Of a stretch of 64,000 nucleotides of DNA, positions 33,827-45,400 are shown in pieces. The notes beneath the pieces were generated by a model, which worked only from the letters and a program-made list of their open reading frames with translations, did no database searches and was not told the origin of the DNA. Positions within the stretch are counted from its first letter, which is position 1. Every line of letters begins with the position of its first letter. The stretch spans positions 744,001 through 808,000 of the forward strand of contig BDSI01000006.1 of assembly GCA_003117195.1 (NCBI GenBank), written 5' to 3'. The translations under genes were made by a program, and so were the position numbers. The DNA is from Eudorina sp. 2006-703-Eu-15 (Eukaryota; Chlorophyta; Chlorophyceae; Chlamydomonadales; Volvocaceae).

Positions 33827-34277
33827 GACGGACGACACCGCGGGACGGGAGCGGGCCCGTGGGGAGCGGGCGGGCGGGTGTCTGCCCCCTGTCCCTGTCC
33901 GCCGCTCCGCCCCCGTGGAGCACCTCCGTGAGAGGCCAACGAGACACGGCTGCGCCGGCTGCTGCTTCGGCCGCTGCTACCGACGGCTGCAGCTGCTGAT
34001 GCTGCTACGGCTGCTGATATCTTCGGCAGGCTTCGGCTGCTGCCGGGAGCCACCGTGGGCGGCACCGTCACCGATGATCGGGAGGGGGGTGCCGCTGCCC
34101 CGCTGCAGGCTTACCTGGGAGGAGGTGGAAGGGCAGTTGGACCGACGGCTTATGTTGGCGGGCAGTCCGGCGGGGAGGAGCGGCGTCAGCAGCGTTGTTT
34201 ACTTTTCATTTAACAGCCATGTTGGCCCTACGGGCGAAATGCGTTGCTCCGCGGCTTGGCGCGCGTGCGCGTTGCGT

Positions 34278-34282
34278 TGTAA
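34278..34282 (+). terminator. TGTAA poly(A) signal for the Deg protease gene
   Basis: TGTAA 452 nt downstream of the stop at 33826. Confidence 0.55.
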
Positions 34283-35895
34283 CCTTACCCTCGAGAGTTT
34301 CCTATAACCTTGTTCTTCATGATAATGGTGGAACCGTGGGTTACTCTCGAGGATTACTGAAGGACACTGACCGATCACAGCCCCCTGCGCATCTTGGCTT
34401 GTCAGGGCCAGCGCGCATCGTCGCGCGCAAGCACATCGTGGGCATCCCCCTCCCCCGCTGGCGAACTGGTGTGCGCGATTACACTCTCAACCTCGTTCTG
34501 GGCAAGGTGGCAAGCACGGTACGTACGTTACGGACGCTATTCGCGGACAGAACGAGAACGAGAAGAAAATCCCGACGCGCAACCCCCGCGAGGCGGCAGC
34601 GGCCGGCCAGACGGCCGGCCGGTCATGCACACGCGTGCCGGGGGGAAGGGGTCGGTGAGGATCACGCAGGCAAACAGTTTTGACAACGCATACCCGACAC
34701 AGCGCCGAACCAAATCAAAGCAAACCAGCGCAGAAGTGCATCTGCTTCTGCAGCCCGATGGAGCAGCCTCCCGGATAGCGCCCCCGGTGCGCCTTGGCAT
34801 CCGATATCTAGGAGCCGTCCAGTCCAACCGCGGTTGCAAGCCGTTAGTTGCATGCGAATGGCCACGCTCACCACCATCCCATAACGTATTTTGCCACCAG
34901 CCGGTCTCATCTCACAAAACTCTGAAGCCGGAATCCTATTTGTACAGAGGCCCGTGTCGCGACCCACATTCAACGTACATTTATGATACAGGGTATGGTA
35001 CAACAAGCGTGCTGACCTGGCCTTCCAGTACGACAGGGCTCACGGGAGCCGTGTACAGCACCATCCAGGTACGACGCGGACTGGGAAGCTACACATCCAA
35101 GAATGGAAATGCAAACCAACAGATCCAACTAGCTGATGAAGCAACATACTGGGGGGGCCACCAACGCAAATGCCACGTACGGCCCCCTCCGTACTTAAGA
35201 GTGATTCACTCTCGACCCCTCAAATCAAATTAGGATGTCCGGCAGAAGTCACCACATAAGTCCAAGTACGACACATGAAAACGGCATCAGGTAAGCTGTC
35301 TCCGACTGAGTGACCGACATGCAAGGGTCTCGCTGTCCTTCACATGTCCAAACATCAATTTGCTCGAACAATCTGCTCGTACAATCGCACACCAGGCCCA
35401 ACAGCGCCTCCTAACCCCACAGCGAGGCCTGCGGGGCAGACCCTGCGCCCCACAACCCTTCCCCAGACACAAGACAACGACATTCTGAAGAAACCTTTTA
35501 ATAAAGGGCCTACATGATACACTGCCGCAACGCATAACGCCACACCGCTGCGTGCCGCTCAACTCAGATCCACAGGGGAACCCCAAAGCGCCTCGTCGAT
35601 GACAGCCAAAGCAACGAGTCGAACCGGCGGTCCTCCGCTGCCCCCTCGCCCCTTCGTATCCCCCGCTGGGGCAGCTGCCCTTGGCAAACGCCCTCGGTCC
35701 ACACGGGCTGTCCGCCATCACCCCGCTCCCCCCGCCCAACCACCAAGCAATCCTATGCCCTGCTCTCGCTCTGCCCACCGCCGCCTCTGCCACCACCACC
35801 ACCACCACCGCGTCCGCCGCCCTCGTCATCCCCCTCCGCGGTCCTCTCCCCGGGCTCCGGCGGGGTTCACGTTTTGCTGCGTGAGTTGGGTCAGT
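34283..35895. other. Spacer between convergent Deg and hydroxylase genes
   Basis: No supported gene. Open frames (for example plus 34394-35233) have no domain and no codon-use or splice support. It probably includes the hydroxylase 3' UTR at its right end. Confidence 0.45.
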
Positions 35896-38845
35896 TCACG
35901 CCAAGGTTGGGTTCCCCCGCAGCGACTCGGGCAGCGCCAGCGTGGCTGCATAGCTCTGCAGCAGCTCCGCCCCGGCCTCGAAGCTGTCCAGCAGGAAGTA
36001 CCGGGTCTGGTAGCCGTCCTTGTACGACATTCGGGGAAGCGGGTGGAAGGGGTCCAGGCTCTGCAGCTCGGCCTTGCCGGCCGCCATGTGCGCTAGCTCG
36101 CCGAAGCTCGACAGGATGCCTGTGTTGGGTAGGGTCACAAGAAGATGAATGGATGGCTGGATTGGATGGCTGGATGGCTCGAATGGATGGCTGGATTAGA
36201 TGGACGGCTTGGATAGGTGGACGGCTTGGATGGGTGGACACAGCAGAAAGCTGTACACGTCCCTGCCTCCTTTTCCCCCCTCTCCCTTACCTGCGCCGAA
36301 GGCCTTGATGCTGTCGCCCTCCCGCACCACCCCGAACTCCACCGTGTACCAGTACACCTTGGTCAGGTGCCAGATGGTCTTGTCGTCGGCGCCCAGGGAG
36401 GCGGCGCCGATGGCCTGCACCAGCCGCGAGTAGGCCGGGTCCGCCAGTAGCGGGACGTGGCCTGCGCTCCCCCAGGGTGTCGGGGGGTTGGCGGGTGGTT
36501 CGGCGGGTCGGGCGCGAGCGGCAAGGCTACACGGTGTACGGTACACACCGTTGCTTGGGTGCTTGGAAAGGAACAAGGAACATGGTGCTAAGGTTGGGGT
36601 TCTGATCCAGGGGAGGCAAGGGGGCGTACAGTATGGGCTGGAGGACGGGCGGCGTGGGCTGCCTCCGGCCGCAAGGAGCGTGTACGGGGGCAGCACGTTG
36701 GCGGCGCGCGCCGACGGCGCAAGCAGCAGCAGCAGGTCCGACACAACTCGCGGGCGGCGCTGCTGAAAAGCGAGGACGACCCCGCAGCCCCCTCGGGGAA
36801 ACACCCCAGCGATGCCGATGAGGCATCCACCCCCCCCTTCTTTACACGCGTCGCTTCCACACCGAACCACCCAACCGCCACCACACGCACCAATCAGCTC
36901 GTGCACCACATCCGGCTCGGGCGTGTAGCTCGGCTTGCTGTGGTGCCGCATGTACTGCGGTGGGAAACACGCCGGGGGTGGGGCCGCGGCCGGCTTTGTG
37001 AGGCCCCGTCGAGGGGCTGCTGCAGCACTTGTGAAGGGCAGGACAGGACATCACCCGGACAGGGAGTCAACGGACGGCAAATGTTCGCCCTCGCCCGTGC
37101 CAACCGAGATCGGCAGGCTCAATTCACCGTGTGGGGATGCGGCCACGGAAGACACGTTCGCGCTATTCCTCAACCGGAAAACTGCTGGCGAAAATGCGGG
37201 TCGGAGAGCAGCCGTGCCCAGTCCAGTCCCCCCCAGCAGCTCAACCCTGCACGGTGGAGTGGCAGCCAGCGGTCGCACCTGCGTCGAGTGGAAGTGCCTG
37301 CGCGCGGGCGACAAGGACGCAAGAACCGGCCAGGCAGGACCCGAAGGTTGGACGTGAACATCGTCTTGCCAACAAAACACGGAGGGGGGCCAACCAGAAG
37401 TTGAGTCAGCGGGCCACGGGAGCGACCCTGGTGCCAAATTCACCATTCCTTCTGCGTGGTATGGGCGATTTCAACAACTAGAAACCCTGCGGTTTCACTT
37501 TGCAGCCCTATCGCAACGGCAGGCGCAGCTGTGACACTTCACAGCGGACCCCTCTGCAGGGCTCCCTGCAACGCTGTAACGCTCACAGACTGACTGACGG
37601 ACTGCACCTCTTTCGGGACATACAGCCATCGGTCAACACCGTGCGCTATCCAACGCTCGCCTACGAGAGATCTGCCCCACTTCTTGGGGAGGGAAGCGTG
37701 CTCACTTGAAAGCCAAGCCCGCCAGGAAGTGGCGCGGGTGCATGAGCCCCGCCACCGGCCGTATCGTCCAGCCGGTCGTGGCCTGCAGCACCTGGTTCAT
37801 CTCCAGCAGCTGAGGTACCTGCAGCGCAAGACAGCGCGAAGAAACGCGCACACAAGGATTGGATACTGGCCATTTCATGCACGACACCCTTTGTGTCGCG
37901 TGGTGGGCGGTTGCGGCACCGCCGCGGGGGACCTGACCCAAGATGCGGTACCGGAGGAACGGACCTCTCCGGGGTCCGAGACGCGCAGGGCATCAGTGCC
38001 ATCAGCAGGTTTCAAAGCGGAATGTACAGCTTCACGCGGGAAGGGCACGTTAACGTAAACGCGGTGCACGCCTGATGTACCTTGCCCCGTTGGAAGTTGA
38101 ACAGCGGGAGGCAGCGGAGGTACTCCTTGCAGGCGTGGCGCGGCAGCAGGTCCTGCAGCTGCTCCAGTACTGTGTCCCAGGTGGCCACCTCCTCAGGAGT
38201 GTACTCGACGTCCGGGATAGGTGTGCCACTGTGCGGTGGGAATATCATGAGTTTGCTTACAGCACAGGGTATGCAGCACAACGATTACAGCTGCCATACA
38301 AAACGCGCAGTTATTGAGCCACAGCTTAGTCTTGCGCACGTCCGGTTGCTGAGCGCAACTTACATGACGTGCGCTTTAGCGCGCTCTGCCAACATGGTGC
38401 GCCGACGCTTGTAGGTTTCGTCATTGAAACCTGGATGATCCTCCGCCAAGTCCGCACCGAAGCCCAGAATCTGTTCGCAAGACGGGTCGGCATTAGCGGT
38501 CGGAGACGGACAGTCGCGCAGCCTGAGGTAAGCACCATCCTTGCATACCTGTCCGTTATCCACGTCAAATATGCTGCGGATGAGTTGCGAATTGCTAACG
38601 ACCTGCTGCTGCGTGCCTTTGCCTGCGCAGCGCGAAGCTACCGGAGTCACGGGGCAACAACCCTTAAACGAAAGCCGGACAAAAGACTCACCAGCTGCCA
38701 ATTTTCGACCATGCTTCAACTGCTGAGATTGTAGAGCAGTCCGATGTGGACATAGCCTAAGCGGCGCTAGCTTGACGGAAATGCCGCTGCCTTGTTGAGG
38801 TCTCATTGGCACGGCAGACGAGCAAGCGACCATATGCGAAGCCAT
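35896..38845 (-). CDS. AAH1: Aromatic amino acid (phenylalanine) hydroxylase, plastid type
   Basis: Converts phenylalanine to tyrosine with a reduced pterin or folate and non-haem iron. Exons: 38845-38692, 38622-38549, 38470-38364, 38228-38081, 37818-37706, 37297-37279, 36954-36891, 36461-36291, 36119-35896; phases close to 357 residues. Landmarks are DHPGFNDETYKRRR, TPEEVATW, the RPVAGLMHPRHFLAGLAF segment, the iron ligands HELIGH (His about 223 and 228) and Glu about 268 in YWYTVEFG, and GAGILSSFGEL. Exon 6 is only 19 nt (coding HFHSTQ plus one base) and is required both for phase and for the conserved FHSTQYMRH block. The first 50 residues are Ser/Ala/Arg-rich without ACT-domain features, so this looks like a chloroplast transit peptide and no regulatory domain is present. 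Non-flowering-plant AAHs are known to be plastidial and folate-dependent; that use here is inferred. Confidence 0.92.
36136..36240. repeat. GGATGGCTGGAT-like minisatellite
   Basis: Imperfect repeats of GGATGGCTGGAT and GGACGGCTTGGAT in the last intron of the hydroxylase gene (36120-36290). Confidence 0.75.
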
Positions 38846-39447
38846 GGTACCTGATACGTTTAAGGTGCCGAGCTACTTGCTTCTGGTCTCACTTAAAGCT
38901 GTTCCAGTTCAACAGTTGGCGCGCTTCGACGTTGTCGCGGGCACGGGCCACGGGGAACCGCCGTTCACCAATGTCGATACGACAAGAAAAAAGGTCTATA
39001 TAAACGCTGTCAGTGACCTTACAGATGTTTCACACTTCACCAGTCAGAGAAACGGTGGTTACCCCGCCTTAACGGCTTTGCACAGACGATTGACACAGGG
39101 CCGAAGGTGTAAGGACAAACAAAGATCGATCGGTACTTTAAGCGCATTAACAAATATGCATAGTGGGACGTCAGCTCTGCGTCACTGACGCCGTACAATC
39201 ACGGACAACCACTTCGGTTAGAATTCGAAACCACGACGATATCAAAGAGCCAGCCGTACTACACTCTACACTCTCAAACCTGCATCAGCGCAACTCACGG
39301 CGTTGATTGTTACCACTCGGGTCACAAGAGGTGTGCCTCGTAGTGTGACACCCGGGTGGGTTCCCTGACACCCGGTACTACCCCTCCCCCCCCAACAACT
39401 CGTAATGAATACGACACGCGGCCTAGAACCTATCTGGACACCGCAAT
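38846..39447. promoter_or_regulatory. Hydroxylase promoter and separase 3' UTR
   Basis: 602 bp between two same-strand genes. Minus-strand TGTAA (plus TTACA at 39019-39023) could end separase about 425 nt after its stop. That leaves about 170 bp, AT-richer than average, as the hydroxylase promoter. Confidence 0.45.
39019..39023 (-). terminator. TGTAA poly(A) signal for separase
   Basis: Plus-strand TTACA, about 425 nt past the separase stop. It is the nearest minus-strand match I found. Confidence 0.4.
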
Positions 39448-42400
39448 TCAGGACCCCGCGCGCCATTGCGGCAAGCCGTAACAGACAGGCGCCGCGCCAA
39501 TCAGGTGTGTGAGCTTGCAGGCGACGCGGCTGCGCGCCACTGCCACACCCAGCGACTCGCTGCCCAGTCGAGATGAGCTCGGCATCTCGGACCTGGTGCC
39601 GGCCGCGCCGGAGCCGTTGTCACCTGCCGGCTGCGACACATCGCAGCCGAGCCAGGCGTGCATCAACGCCTGGCAGTAGCGGTCGATGTCTCTGTCGGTG
39701 ACGTCCCACAGGTTGGCCACGAGCGCGGGGCAGCCTGCAGGCGGGACGCAACATGCTGCCGTGTGACTCACGAAAACATAAAGATGCTGACTGGCTACCG
39801 GCTGCGAGAAACATGCCCTAGGGCACCAGCCACGCACCATGGTTCTGCGCACGTACCTGCTAGCAGATAGGCCACGGCTGCACCCGACGGGTCGTACGCG
39901 CCATGCAAGCGGAAGCGGCCGCTGCTGCAGCCCATCAGCAGGCAGGTTGCACACCGATGCAACTTGCGCAGGGCGGGCAGCGGCAAGAACTGCTCGCCGC
40001 TGCCGTGCCCGAAGTAGAGGAACAGGTCGCGGGTTTGAAGCGCCGCCAGCAGGACCTCGGCACTCGGGCGCAGGCCGATGATTCCCTGGGCGGAATGGCA
40101 CGGGGAATGTCAGGAATGGCAGCCCATGTGGGATCGTGAATGCATACCGAACAAACAAACAACGTGCTGGGCTTTGGCAGTGTCGACATTTCGGCGCGGT
40201 GTGGATGCGGGGGATACCCAGCTGAAGGCGGGGGGACAGACACACCCCGCCAGCACCACTTCTGGTCGTGCCGGGTGGCCCAGGCGGTGGTAGGTCAGAT
40301 GGAATCGCGCCTAGGGGCGCGGTTATGATGGACGCATGTCTGGCTGGCGGAACCCCCGCCACCCGCGGAGCAATGTGTATGGGATGTGGTGGTGTTGGCC
40401 GCGATCGCGGCCATGGAGACGGGTCGCCGATTCATGGCGGCTGCCCTACGGCGGTCAGCACCTGGTCTCGGGCCGACTGTACTGCCGGGACCGGAATTGG
40501 CAGAGCAAGGGGAGCGGCGCGCAATAGCTGACTTTGGGGGCGCCTTCACGGGTTTGCCCAGTTGGGACGCCCGAGACGTGGATGGACCTCGGGGGACCCC
40601 TTCCACCCTTTCTTGAAAGTGTCGGGGGGAGTCTTGCGGTGTACTCCTGATGAGGGCTGAGGCATGGGGCCCCCGTCTACCTGTTTCTATACGGGTTCAC
40701 CCACCCGGGGCCCAAGTTGGGGACCTGGCCTGCCCTCAGATGGGGTAGGAGGCAGGGCTCCTGTTGGTATGTTATTGCTTGGCCTAGGTATTTCTTCTGA
40801 TGCGGGTTACTCCACTAGCGGGCAGTGTCACGAGCCAGGCGTGGGTCTTCCAAGACCTCGAGAGGGTGCAGCGCTGGGTGTCTCAGGGGTGGTGGTAGCT
40901 GGGTAATGGGGTGCCTGTGTGGGCGACCTCCCCTGTGCTTGGCTTTATCCACCTCTGGGGATTCTGCCCTCTGCTGTGCCTATCCCTTTGGTAGTGTTGC
41001 CCCGCTGCGCGCCTCTGCTTGCTTCGGTGTCTGGCTGGGTTGGGTCATGGCCCGGTGTGTTTTTGGGTGCGGCGTTGAGGTGTGGAGGTGTCTTGCTGCC
41101 TTGGCGGTGGGGCCTGCTGGGGCTTGCCCTGGTATACACCGGTGATCCCTCTGGGGCCCGCTGTAACGTTCATTCATTCATTTCGGAACGCGAGGAAATG
41201 ACACTGACGGGGTGCTCCTGAGAACGACACAGGACGTCCTAGAGCAAGTACTTTGCAGCAGCAAGGGGCTTACCTCCCAGAGGGGCTGCGCCTCCAGGAT
41301 GGGCTGGAAGCAGCGCTGCGTGTCCATCAAGTCACCGTTAGGGTTGAGCACGTAGAAGGCGGACGGCCCAGCGGCGAGGCCAGGCCCGCAGCCACCAGCA
41401 CCCTTGCTGCCCGTTTCTGACGACTCACTCGCCGCACCCGCAGGGGCCGCCGCGGAAGGCTGTGCTGCTGCTGCTGCTGCAGCACAAGCCGCTGGCAGGC
41501 TCAGGATCCGATAGAGCTCACATCCCTGGAAGCACGGTATGCTCTCCCAGGGAAGCGCGTGCAGGGCCGGGCTCAACACGAGCAGCACTGGGCCCCTGTC
41601 CCGTAGCACGTGCTCCCCAGCCTCGGCCACAGAGCCCGTTCGCCCGCTGACAGAGGCCGCCTCCTGCGTCGCTGGTCCGCTGTGAGCGCCGCGTTGCGCG
41701 TCCGCCTTCTTGTTCTCGGCGGGCTGGTCCTCCACTACCGCGGGCACGCCCGCACGGGTGCGCGTCCCCAGCCGCGTCGAAGCCGCACGCGCAGCAACCT
41801 TGGAGGCGGCCGACTGGCTGCTGGGATGTGCAAGGTCAACACATAGGGAGTTGGGCAGAGGTCACGGCGACCCTGCATCAGATGCTCTCAAGCAATGGCA
41901 TGTACAACGATACAAGAATTCTCCTCACCAAGCACACTTACACAGAAGAATGTCAACACAGAAGAATGTCAAGGATGGCTAGCAGCGCTAATCACCGGGA
42001 AACACATGGAAGGGATACCACTTTGCAGTATGCCCGGGCGCTCTGCAGAAGATATTACGCCTCAGTCGTACCTGGACGCCTCAGGTTGCGCTGCCGTCGC
42101 GCGTGTCGTGCGCCTGCCCCGGGCATCAGCCGCGGCGGCGGCGGCCGCGGGCTGCGGCGGCAGGTTCTCAGTGTCCATGGGCTCCGGCGCCCCGCCAGGC
42201 GGCGCCGCACCCGTCCGCCGGGTAACTTCCCGCAGGCCCGTCCTCGAAGAAGCCGTGCTGCCCTGGACTGAACCGGACGCCACACCCGGCCTTGCGCGAG
42301 CAGAGCCCCCGGTGGCGGTGCGTGCCGACGCGGCCCGTGGTCCCGCTGGCGCTGCGCACCGGCCGACTTGACCTCGTCCCGGGGACGCATCCGCGTTAGG

Positions 42401-45400
42401 GAGGTCTGCGGTGCCGGCAGGCTCTGAGCCCCTGCTCGGCTCCGCAGGCCGCAGCTTCAGGAACTGGACACGCGCGGCCGCCTCGGCGGCAGCAAGCTCC
42501 ATGGCCAGACTGCTTGCGCGTCCGGCCGAAAGCCCTAGCTGGCTGCAGACGAGGTCCAGCAGAGCAGCGATGTCGCCGGTTTGCAGGTGGCGCATCCCCG
42601 ACAGCGTGACTGTGAACAGCTCCCGGAGGACGGCCATCCGGCTGTGCACGCGGCTGCACGGGTGCTCGGCCAGGGCGGAGGACAGGTGTTCGCCGATGAA
42701 GGCATCGGCAGCCTCGCGCCACACGCTCAGATGCGCGGTCGGCATGGGCAGCAGGAGGCATCGCCACGGCCCGAGGCACTGCTCATCGAGATCCTGAAGC
42801 AGCCCCTTGACGCTGTTGTCCAGGGACACACGCGTCTGCAGTTGGGACGCGAAGTTGTACAGCGTATGGTGTGACGTGTGAGTGAGAATGGGCGTACCAG
42901 GTGCTGTCGTGACAGACTGAAGACCGGCGCGTGCGTTACCACCGTTAATGCACCCGTGTTATTGCGCACGACGTAGGTAGTAGTCCTAAACTCCTAATGC
43001 GGCCCTGGCAATGCCATCTCCAAGGGTAGATACACGTCTTTGTCTTCTTGTTGGTCATGGTCAATTAGCACCCACCTTCCACCACTTGGCTTTGTGGCTC
43101 TGGGACGAAGCGGCATCCTGGTCCATGTGCATGCTGTCGCCGCTCTCGTCCAAGAGCTGCCGCAGCCGGGCCGTGCACCGGTCCAGCACGCTGCCAACCG
43201 AAGCGCCTGCAGCCCGCTCTGGTTGCCGGCCGGCGGTACCCGCGTCCAGCCCGTGCAACACCACCAACAACGGCGCTCCCCCACGCGCAACCCGGCCAAC
43301 GAGCAGCCCCTCACCTGCACACAAAGGACATCCCGGATTTCAGTCGTGCCCGCAAAGGAACACCCCGGGCCATATCCAAACATCAAAAGCAGCAACATAG
43401 ACCCCATCTCATAGACCCCATTTCACGCTCACCCTGGTCGTCTTGCACCAGGGTGGAGACCACGGCGTCGGGCGGCAGCACATCAAGTGCCCTGAGCAGC
43501 CAGGCCTTGGCACCGCTCTCCAGGCTTGCCAGGGGCTCCGTGCCGGTCGCGTCGCCTTCCAGGTTGAGGCCCATGAGGACCGCCAGGGCAGCTTCATGAA
43601 CATCCGCCGCCAAGGCGCTCCCCTGGTGCGTCGAGCTGCACCCCACTTCGCCGTCAGCCGTGGACTCGGCTGCCTCTTCCGCGTGCGCGCCCGACCGCTG
43701 GCTGGCTGCATTCCGCCGCCATTCCCGCTGAAGGGCTTGCTGCCGGGCGTACGACATTCCATGCCCGAGGTGCAGGAACATCATGGCGGCGTAGGGCAGC
43801 CCCAGTGTGATGGACGCGTGCAGCAGCTGCCGGCAGGCGTAAACAGCCGCGAGCGGCAACTGCCAGCAGATCCGCAGGGATTGCAGGAGCGATGGCATGC
43901 TGCTGAGCAAATCGACCGAGTCCGTAGATACCGCGTCCGATTGCTGGCCCTGGCGCTGCGGGCACTGCGCGCGGGCCTTGCAAGGCGAGCTGCTGCAGGC
44001 TTTCGCCTTGTTGCCTGCGGGGACACGAAGCACAAAAGTCCATCAGCACCCCCGTGACACAGCCACCCGAAACAAACACTACGGAGTGGATCACTCCTTG
44101 CTTACCCTTCTTGCTCGACTGGTCAGAGGTCGCTGACATGTCCGTCGTATCCGACGCGACACTGGCGCACGGTTGAGCTCGAGTCAGTTTTCCATCGCAC
44201 GGAACAGAGGAAGCGCTGGTCAGGCCCACCAGAGTCGCAGCGCCCCGGCAGGCGGGTGACGCAGCGGGCGCCGCCGCAGCTGCAAGATGCGCCAGCGTCA
44301 GTCCATAATCAGCGGGCCAAATGTCGGCCACGCTGCGACGAGAGCAAGCCGCTGCCGCCGCTGCCTGCTGCAGCTGCGCCAAGGCGCTCTGCAAGAGCCC
44401 GACAGCTTCCTGACGGCGCCCGAGCTGCAAGAGGGCCTCCGCGTGCAGCCTCTGAAGGTGCACACGCAGGCAAACGCCATGCCAGACCAACGCCCCATGG
44501 CGGCGCTCCAGGCCATCAGTTTCGCCTTGCCCGTCACGGCCAGTCTGTCCCGTGTGCCCTGACTCCAACCCTGCATTGCAGGCAGCGATGCCTTCCTGGG
44601 CGGTATCCTGCACCTGGTGAGGCTGCTGGCGCAGCAGGGCGAGCCGCGCGCGCACTGCGCATGAATGCGCCTTCAAAAGCGCCGTCTCAACACAGGACGC
44701 GCCGGGGGCCAACGCGCGGGAACCAGCATCCGCATCGGCGGCTTTGAGATGCGTGGCAGCAGCTTCCCCGTCACCGCGGCGACAGGAGATCTCTGCGAGG
44801 TAGGTGCGGCACAGGAATCGCACCGCCGGCACGTTGAATAGCTCCGCTGCGCGCACGCACTCCTCCCACAGACAGGTGGCGTCCTCAACGCAGCCTGCCG
44901 CCTCGAAAACCCGAGCTGCGCTGTGCAGAGACGCTAGGTGCACCGCCGCGGTCGCCCACGCGAGGCAGGCACTGAGGACGCGGCCGGGCTTCCGTTTCGG
45001 CGCGCTGGCTTCGTCGCCGTGGCTGCCGTTAGGGGCATCGCTTCCGTACCCTGTGCCGCCGTCCACGTCGCCCTGCACCAACGCATCCGCGGCGTAGTCC
45101 AGCGCGCTTGTCGCCACTCCCGACTTAACGGCTGCTGCGGCTGCTTCGGCCGGCGTCAGATCTCCCTGCGTCGCCGTGGACGCCGACGGCGCCGCCCTGT
45201 TCCCAGTCGCGGTACCGCTAAGTGAGAGCGGCGGGCACTCCAGGGTCACCATCAGGCCACACGTGATTCGCAGCGCCTCCTGTGCCTGCACATAGGCACT
45301 CGCCGTGTCTCCCGCGCGTAGGTAGGCCGCGGCCGCTATCTGGTGGCATTGGCTGCGCAGGAGCATCGGTGCGGGGCCGTGCCGCAGAAAGCCGCTGCGC

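Noticed and set aside
34394..35233. 279-codon plus-strand open frame between Deg and hydroxylase.
   Set aside because: No domain, poor start context, composition like the surrounding spacer, and no splice structure.
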